Source: Chloroflexota bacterium | Lineage (GTDB): Bacteria > Chloroflexota > Anaerolineae > Anaerolineales > Villigracilaceae | Direction of reading: 5' to 3' | Length of the DNA: 19,121 bases | Assembly: GCA_021796315.1 (NCBI GenBank) | Contig: JAJYOH010000042.1 | Span: 1-19,121, forward strand | Part shown: in pieces, positions 15,302 to 19,121 of the stretch | Layout: each line of letters begins with the position of its first letter | Numbering within the stretch: the stretch's first letter is position 1 | The notes under the pieces: generated by a model | What the model was told of the DNA's origin: nothing | The model's database searches: none | The model's input: only the letters and a program-made list of their open reading frames with translations | Made by a program: the position numbers and the translations under genes

Positions 15302-16324
15302 ATGGTTGCCGCTACGAAAGATAACGAAGTGAAAACGAACAACGGAAGAGAAATATTGTTATCCATTGATGACCTGCACGTCTGGTTTGAACTGAGACGC
15401 TTCGGATTTGGTCATGCCGGGTATGTAAAGGCAGTGGATGGCGTCACCTTTGATGTCCAGCGCGGCGAGACGATCGCGGTCGTGGGGGAAAGCGGTTGTG
15501 GAAAATCGAGCCTGATGAAAGCAATTCTAGGCTTGTACAAACCGACCAAAGGTGAGATCGTCTTTGATGATAAGAATCTCAAGGACCTCGATGCAAAAGG
15601 AATGCATTGGTACCATTCCCATGTTGGTTACGTCCAGCAGGATCCTTATGGCGCCCTGCCGTCTTTTATGAATGTCAAACGTATTCTTGAAGAACCCTTG
15701 ATCATTGGCGGTGTCAAGGATAAGGAAGAGCGCATCCAGCGTATTCGCAAGGCTCTTGAAGAAGTTAAAATGAGCCCGGTCGATGACTTCCTGCCTAAAT
15801 ATCCGCACATGCTCAGCGGCGGGCAGCAGCAGCGCGTTGTGATCGCGCGGGCCATGATCATGGAACCTAAATTTCTGGTGGCCGATGAACCGGTCTCGAT
15901 GCTGGACGCTTCTGTGCGCGTGGAAATCCTCAAACTTCTGCGCGGCTTACAGGAATTGCATCACCTGTCCGTGATCTATATTACTCACGACTTGTCCACC
16001 GTCAGCTATTTTTCCGAGCGTATCTTCGTGATGTACGCAGGTAACCTGGTTGAAAAAGCCAAAGTGCGGCAGGTTTTGGATAATCCTTTGCATCCCTACA
16101 CAGTAGCTTTGCTCACCGGCACATCCGAACCGGATGCCAAAAATGCAGACACCTACAAAGAGATTCCGCCGGGCGAACCGCCCAGCCTCGTGAAACCGCC
16201 TCCGGGATGCCGTTTCCATCCGCGTTGCTCAAGGGCTATCAAGGGTTTGTGCGAAATAAAGGAACCGCCTGATTTCGAGCCTGAACCCGGACATTCAGTG
16301 GCTTGTTGGCTTTACGAAAAGTGA
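15302..16324 (+). CDS. ABC transporter ATPase, OppF/DppF-like
   Basis: A 340-residue ATPase with Walker A GESGCGKS (62-69), Q-loop in YVQQDPYGALP (110-120), signature LSGGQQQR (171-178), Walker B LVADEP (192-197) and H-loop H229. The first 20 residues are a polar extension before the core. The C-terminal oligopeptide-type tail also has four cysteines: C303 and C309 five apart, C317, and C335 in CWLY. It forms the ATPase pair with the preceding gene product. GTP/ATP choice is not visible; ATP is assumed from the family. Its stop TGA overlaps the GTG start of the small membrane protein gene. The ribosome binding site before ATG 15302 is weak (GCAGGG), in line with translation coupled to the gene before. 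Confidence 0.95.
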   Translation: MVAATKDNEVKTNNGREILLSIDDLHVWFELRRFGFGHAGYVKAVDGVTFDVQRGETIAVVGESGCGKSSLMKAILGLYKPTKGEIVFDDKNLKDLDAKGMHWYHSHVGYVQQDPYGALPSFMNVKRILEEPLIIGGVKDKEERIQRIRKALEEVKMSPVDDFLPKYPHMLSGGQQQRVVIARAMIMEPKFLVADEPVSMLDASVRVEILKLLRGLQELHHLSVIYITHDLSTVSYFSERIFVMYAGNLVEKAKVRQVLDNPLHPYTVALLTGTSEPDAKNADTYKEIPPGEPPSLVKPPPGCRFHPRCSRAIKGLCEIKEPPDFEPEPGHSVACWLYEK

Positions 16325-16521
16325 TACACCTGAGTCCTGTTCAAATGATATTGATAGGATTCATCCTGTCATTGCTGGGCGTGATTTTGCCCCTTCTCAT
16401 GGTGATCCATATCATCCAATCGACATTCTTTATAAATTTCGTTTCATACATAGCTTCGGTCGTTGGTTTGTTCCTCGGTATCATTGGCGCCGCATCTTAT
16501 ATTCGTGAACATCGAAAATAA
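16321..16521 (+). CDS. Small two-helix membrane protein, translationally coupled
   Basis: A 66-residue protein of unknown function. It has two hydrophobic helices (about residues 9-32 and 36-59 from the GTG) joined by a short turn containing QSTFFIN, and ends in a basic tail EHRK. I chose GTG 16321 because it overlaps the ATPase stop in a GTGA arrangement, a common sign of coupled translation; a TTG six codons upstream and an ATG eight codons downstream are alternatives. Both ends probably face the cytosol, given the positive tail. Its place between the ATPases and the second binding protein suggests an accessory subunit of the transporter. No enzymatic motif is present. Confidence 0.7.
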   Translation: MIHLSPVQMILIGFILSLLGVILPLLMVIHIIQSTFFINFVSYIASVVGLFLGIIGAASYIREHRK

Positions 16522-16559
16522 TGCGCGCCGGGCGGACCGATGCTTGTAAGAACTGTGAG

Positions 16560-16603
16560 GATAAGATAGGATTCGGGTTGCAAAACCCGAATCCTATCTT
16601 ATC
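16560..16603 (+). repeat. Perfect 20-bp intercistronic hairpin with GCAA loop
   Basis: Left arm 16560-16579 begins GATAAGATAGGATTC and pairs base for base with 16584-16603; the GCAA loop belongs to the stable GNRA class. An A+T-rich but not T-run sequence follows, ending in the ribosome binding site of the next gene. It separates the transporter core from the second and third binding-protein genes, so it may set a processing or partial termination point. It shares the AGATAGG/CCTATCT outer stem with the hairpin at 11798-11831. Confidence 0.75.
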
Positions 16604-16611
16604 AATAAATA

Positions 16612-16617
16612 AAGGAG
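16612..16617 (+). promoter_or_regulatory. Ribosome binding site of the 647-aa binding protein
   Basis: AAGGAG lies six bases before the ATG at 16624 and directly after the hairpin; ribosomes can load here independently of the upstream genes. Confidence 0.75.
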
Positions 16618-16623
16618 CGCGTC

Positions 16624-18567
16624 ATGGCCGGGACCAATGGCCGGGTTCTCAAACTAATCAGCTCTCTCGCCCTTTTGATTTTTCTGCTCTCTGCATGTGT
16701 GTTGCCAGTAGGCAGGAGCGCGGCATCCACGCCGGAGGTCACTCCCACGCCCATGCTTACACCCACGCCGATGGCGCCGCGCGCGTTAACCGTCTGCCTG
16801 GGATCAGAGCCGAATACGTTGTACCCGTTCGCGAGCCCGAATGACGCGGCGCTCAGTGTGTTGGCCGCCATCGATGATGGGCCCATCGATACCATCAGCT
16901 ATGAGAACGTCCCGGTCATCCTGAAAAAATTGCCCAGCCTGTCCGATGGCGGCGCGCAGATCAAGCCTGTTACTGTTTCCGCGGGGAGTCTGATCGTGGA
17001 CGCGGGCGGCAATCTTACTTCACTCGCGATTGGTACGCGCGTTCGACCCACCAGTTGCCGCGCCGATGGATGCGCCATTACTTATGATGGCGTTACTACT
17101 TTGCAGATGGATCAAATGATCGTTAATTTCAGCCTGCGCTCAGATATCACCTGGTCCGATGGTACTCCGCTGACTGCCGAAGATTCGGCTTATGCTTATC
17201 AACTTGCTGCCGATAAAAATGCAAAAGGATCGAGATTCCTGATTGACCGCACGCAGACTTATGAAGCCACCGACTCGACCACCACTCAATGGTGGGGCAT
17301 ACCTGGTTTTATTGACCCGACCTTTTTTACTAATTTTTGGAGCCCCGCACCTAAACAGGTCTGGAGTAAATTCACGTCCGCTGACCTTCCGCAGATAGAT
17401 GTCGCTTCACGTTCGCCCATAGGCTGGGGACCTTACATGATTCAGGAATGGGCCGCTGGTGATCACATTACCCTGGCCAGGAATCCATATTATTTCCGCG
17501 CATCCGAAGGCTATCCAAAGTTCGATCAATTGACCTTCCGCTTTATTTCCGACCCGAATACTGCCATCAGTGAATTGACTGCCGGTCGTTGCGATGTTCT
17601 CGACCCAAGTATTAATCTCGATACACAAATAGCTCTGCTTCAACAACTGCAACAATCGGGACAGGCGCAGGTGCTCTTCGCGCCGGGCATGTCCATTGAA
17701 TGGCTTGGGCTTGGCATCAATCCCGCATCTTATGACGATGGCTACAACACGGAAAAAGGCGACCGGCAGGATATTCTCGCCGACCCGCGCACTCGTCAGG
17801 CAATTGCCTTTTGCCTTGACCGCCAGAAAGTTATCGACACTGTTCTCTTCGGTCAATCTACAGTGCCAGGCAGTTTCGTTCTGCCCGACCATCCGCTTTA
17901 TGATGCCAGTCTTCCAGCTTATCATTTTGACCCTGTTGCCGGCTCTCACCTACTCGAGCAGGTCGGTTGGAAAGATCTCGATGGCAATCCGGCCACGCCG
18001 CGGCTGGCGGTGTCTGTTAAAAATGTAGCCGCGGGTACGCCGCTTGTGTTGAACTATTTCACCACATCCACTGCGCAACGCCGCCAGGCTGTGGACATTT
18101 TCACTCAATCCCTGGCGCAATGCGGCATCGGCGTCAAGGTGCAGTATTACTCACAGAACGATCTGTACACGTCCGGCCCGCTGGGCCCGCTCTTTGGCCG
18201 CAGCTTCGATCTTGTTCAATATGCCATGTCCACCACTGACACTGAGCCGCCCTGCAATTGGTTCATGAGCAACGAAATTCCAAACGCGCAAAACCATTGG
18301 ATTGGTCTCAATGTAAGTGGTTATAAGAATCCTGATTACGATACTGCATGTAATACAGCACGTTCGGCTTTGCCGAGTGAAAAAAGTTTTACAGACTCAT
18401 ATCATCAAGCGCAGGCCATTTTTGCCAGTGAGCTGCCATCCATTCCGCTTTACTATCGTCTCAAGGTAGCCGCGGCGCGCGCTGATCTCTGTCACTTTGA
18501 CCTCGATGCCAGCGCCAATCCGCTTTGGAATATCGAAGCCTTCGACGTGGGCCCAGCTTGCAAGTAG
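16624..18567 (+). CDS. Family-5 ABC solute-binding lipoprotein, second of the operon
   Basis: A 647-residue lipoprotein with lipobox LLSAC (C25) and a TPTP-rich linker to about 52. Family-5 motifs come in the normal order: LTVCLGSEPNTLYPF (55-69), ITWSDGTPLTAEDSAYAYQL (175-194), GWGPYMIQEW with LARNPYY (267-290), AISELTAGRCDVLDP (314-328), and DPRTRQAIAFCLDRQKVID (387-405). It thus serves as an internal control for the permuted first protein. Residues about 86-165 form an extra segment before the WSDG motif. It contains ten cysteines besides the lipid-bearing one, an even number that suggests disulfide bonds outside the cell. It should present a ligand to the permease pair encoded upstream. 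The closest known use of the family is peptide, opine, nickel or oligosaccharide uptake; the ligand is undetermined. Confidence 0.92.
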   Translation: MAGTNGRVLKLISSLALLIFLLSACVLPVGRSAASTPEVTPTPMLTPTPMAPRALTVCLGSEPNTLYPFASPNDAALSVLAAIDDGPIDTISYENVPVILKKLPSLSDGGAQIKPVTVSAGSLIVDAGGNLTSLAIGTRVRPTSCRADGCAITYDGVTTLQMDQMIVNFSLRSDITWSDGTPLTAEDSAYAYQLAADKNAKGSRFLIDRTQTYEATDSTTTQWWGIPGFIDPTFFTNFWSPAPKQVWSKFTSADLPQIDVASRSPIGWGPYMIQEWAAGDHITLARNPYYFRASEGYPKFDQLTFRFISDPNTAISELTAGRCDVLDPSINLDTQIALLQQLQQSGQAQVLFAPGMSIEWLGLGINPASYDDGYNTEKGDRQDILADPRTRQAIAFCLDRQKVIDTVLFGQSTVPGSFVLPDHPLYDASLPAYHFDPVAGSHLLEQVGWKDLDGNPATPRLAVSVKNVAAGTPLVLNYFTTSTAQRRQAVDIFTQSLAQCGIGVKVQYYSQNDLYTSGPLGPLFGRSFDLVQYAMSTTDTEPPCNWFMSNEIPNAQNHWIGLNVSGYKNPDYDTACNTARSALPSEKSFTDSYHQAQAIFASELPSIPLYYRLKVAAARADLCHFDLDASANPLWNIEAFDVGPACK

Positions 18568-18569
18568 AT

Positions 18570-19121
18570 ATGCGTGTACGACCGTTCGCTATTGTTGGAC
18601 TCTTTGCGATTCTGTCCGCTTCATGCGCCGGACCTTCAACGGCTCCCGTTTCGACGGCCCTTCCAAACTCCACAGCGACTCCAATTCCCCACGCGCCCGA
18701 AATCCGCTTTGCCTTGATCGGCGCTGTGACCGATGTCAACGTTTGGGCTTTGTTCGATGCCAAAGGTTATTCTTATAATAATTATGCGCTGCGCAACGAA
18801 TACTGGCCGCGGCTGTATCGCCTCTCGATTCCCGACCGTCAATTCGAGCCAATGGCGGCCAGCGGAATGCCATCGTCCGTTCAGCAGGAAGGAAAATTTT
18901 ACACAGCCACTGTTCCCCTCCGGTCTGATTTAAAGTGGACAGATGGTTCTGCATTCACAGCCGATGATGTTGCATTCACAGTGAACACGGTTTTATCTTT
19001 TCAGCTTGGTTTTGATTGGCGCGATTTTTATAACCCCGATTATCTCGATCATGCCCAGGCTGTGGACACATACACCGTTAAATTCTTTTTCAAGAAACAA
19101 CCAAATGTCGGTGTGTGGCAG
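18570..19121 (+). CDS. Family-5 ABC solute-binding lipoprotein, third of the operon, 5' part
   Basis: The frame starts at ATG 18570, two bases after the stop of the second binding protein, and stays open for 184 codons to the window edge. The N-terminus MRVRPFAIVGLFAILSASC is a lipoprotein signal with C19 as the likely lipidated residue (the -3 position is Ser, less usual than Leu), followed by a T/P/A-rich linker to about 42. LKWTDGSAFTADDVAFTVN (about 123-141) is the N-terminal-lobe signature of family 5 in the normal place. The C-terminal lobe is outside the window. No ribosome binding site is evident, so translation is probably coupled to the gene before. It is the third receptor gene of the operon. 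Confidence 0.85.
   Translation, partial: MRVRPFAIVGLFAILSASCAGPSTAPVSTALPNSTATPIPHAPEIRFALIGAVTDVNVWALFDAKGYSYNNYALRNEYWPRLYRLSIPDRQFEPMAASGMPSSVQQEGKFYTATVPLRSDLKWTDGSAFTADDVAFTVNTVLSFQLGFDWRDFYNPDYLDHAQAVDTYTVKFFFKKQPNVGVWQ

Noticed and set aside
16303..16320. TTG start six codons upstream for the small membrane protein
   Set aside because: It lies within the ATPase gene without a site in front; the GTG overlapping the ATPase stop is the more usual coupled arrangement.

Overview
The window looks like part of a chromosome from a Chloroflexota bacterium, most likely of the Anaerolineae lineage. This is inferred from gene content: long family-5 solute-binding lipoproteins with short proline/threonine linkers, a peptide-type ABC transporter operon with several binding proteins, sensor kinases of GAF-PAS type, and a TACAAT box directly in front of a start codon. 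No rRNA, tRNA, CRISPR array, transposase or phage gene is visible.

Left part (1-6615). A 3'-terminal piece of a CDP-paratose 2-epimerase (+) enters from the left edge and faces a run of minus-strand genes. Read in their own direction these are: a cytosolic GAF-PAS histidine kinase, a metallo-beta-lactamase-fold protein with degenerate metal sites, an R. etli-type asparaginase whose ATG directly follows the previous stop, endonuclease III (nth), and a polytopic GT87/DUF2029-type glycosyltransferase in visibly A+T-richer DNA. Epimerase and glycosyltransferase both fit cell-surface glycan synthesis. A 391-nt stretch between them (484-874) holds no convincing gene.

Middle (6616-8919). A HAD-family phosphatase (+) with a possibly leaderless start converges on a TauE/SafE-type permease (-). 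Between them lie a rho-independent terminator and a 102-nt palindromic element. Upstream of the permease gene, pointing right, is a strong sigma70-type promoter with a long leader that carries an orphan 11-nt Shine-Dalgarno sequence.

Right part (8920-19121, all +). One compact peptide-type (Opp/Dpp-like) ABC operon: a 951-aa binding lipoprotein, two permeases, two ATPases, a 66-aa two-helix membrane protein whose GTG overlaps the preceding stop, a 647-aa binding lipoprotein, and a third binding lipoprotein cut by the right edge. The most interesting observation is that the motifs of the 951-aa protein occur in circularly permuted order: its C-terminal-lobe segment comes first and its N-terminal-lobe segment second, followed by an extra beta-rich tail. 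The second permease also has an extra domain of about 180 residues on the outer face. Two perfect GNRA-capped hairpins sharing an AGATAGG/CCTATCT outer stem flank the permease-ATPase block. Together this suggests an uptake system with an elaborated extracytoplasmic part and three alternative or cooperating receptors; the substrate cannot be read from the sequence.
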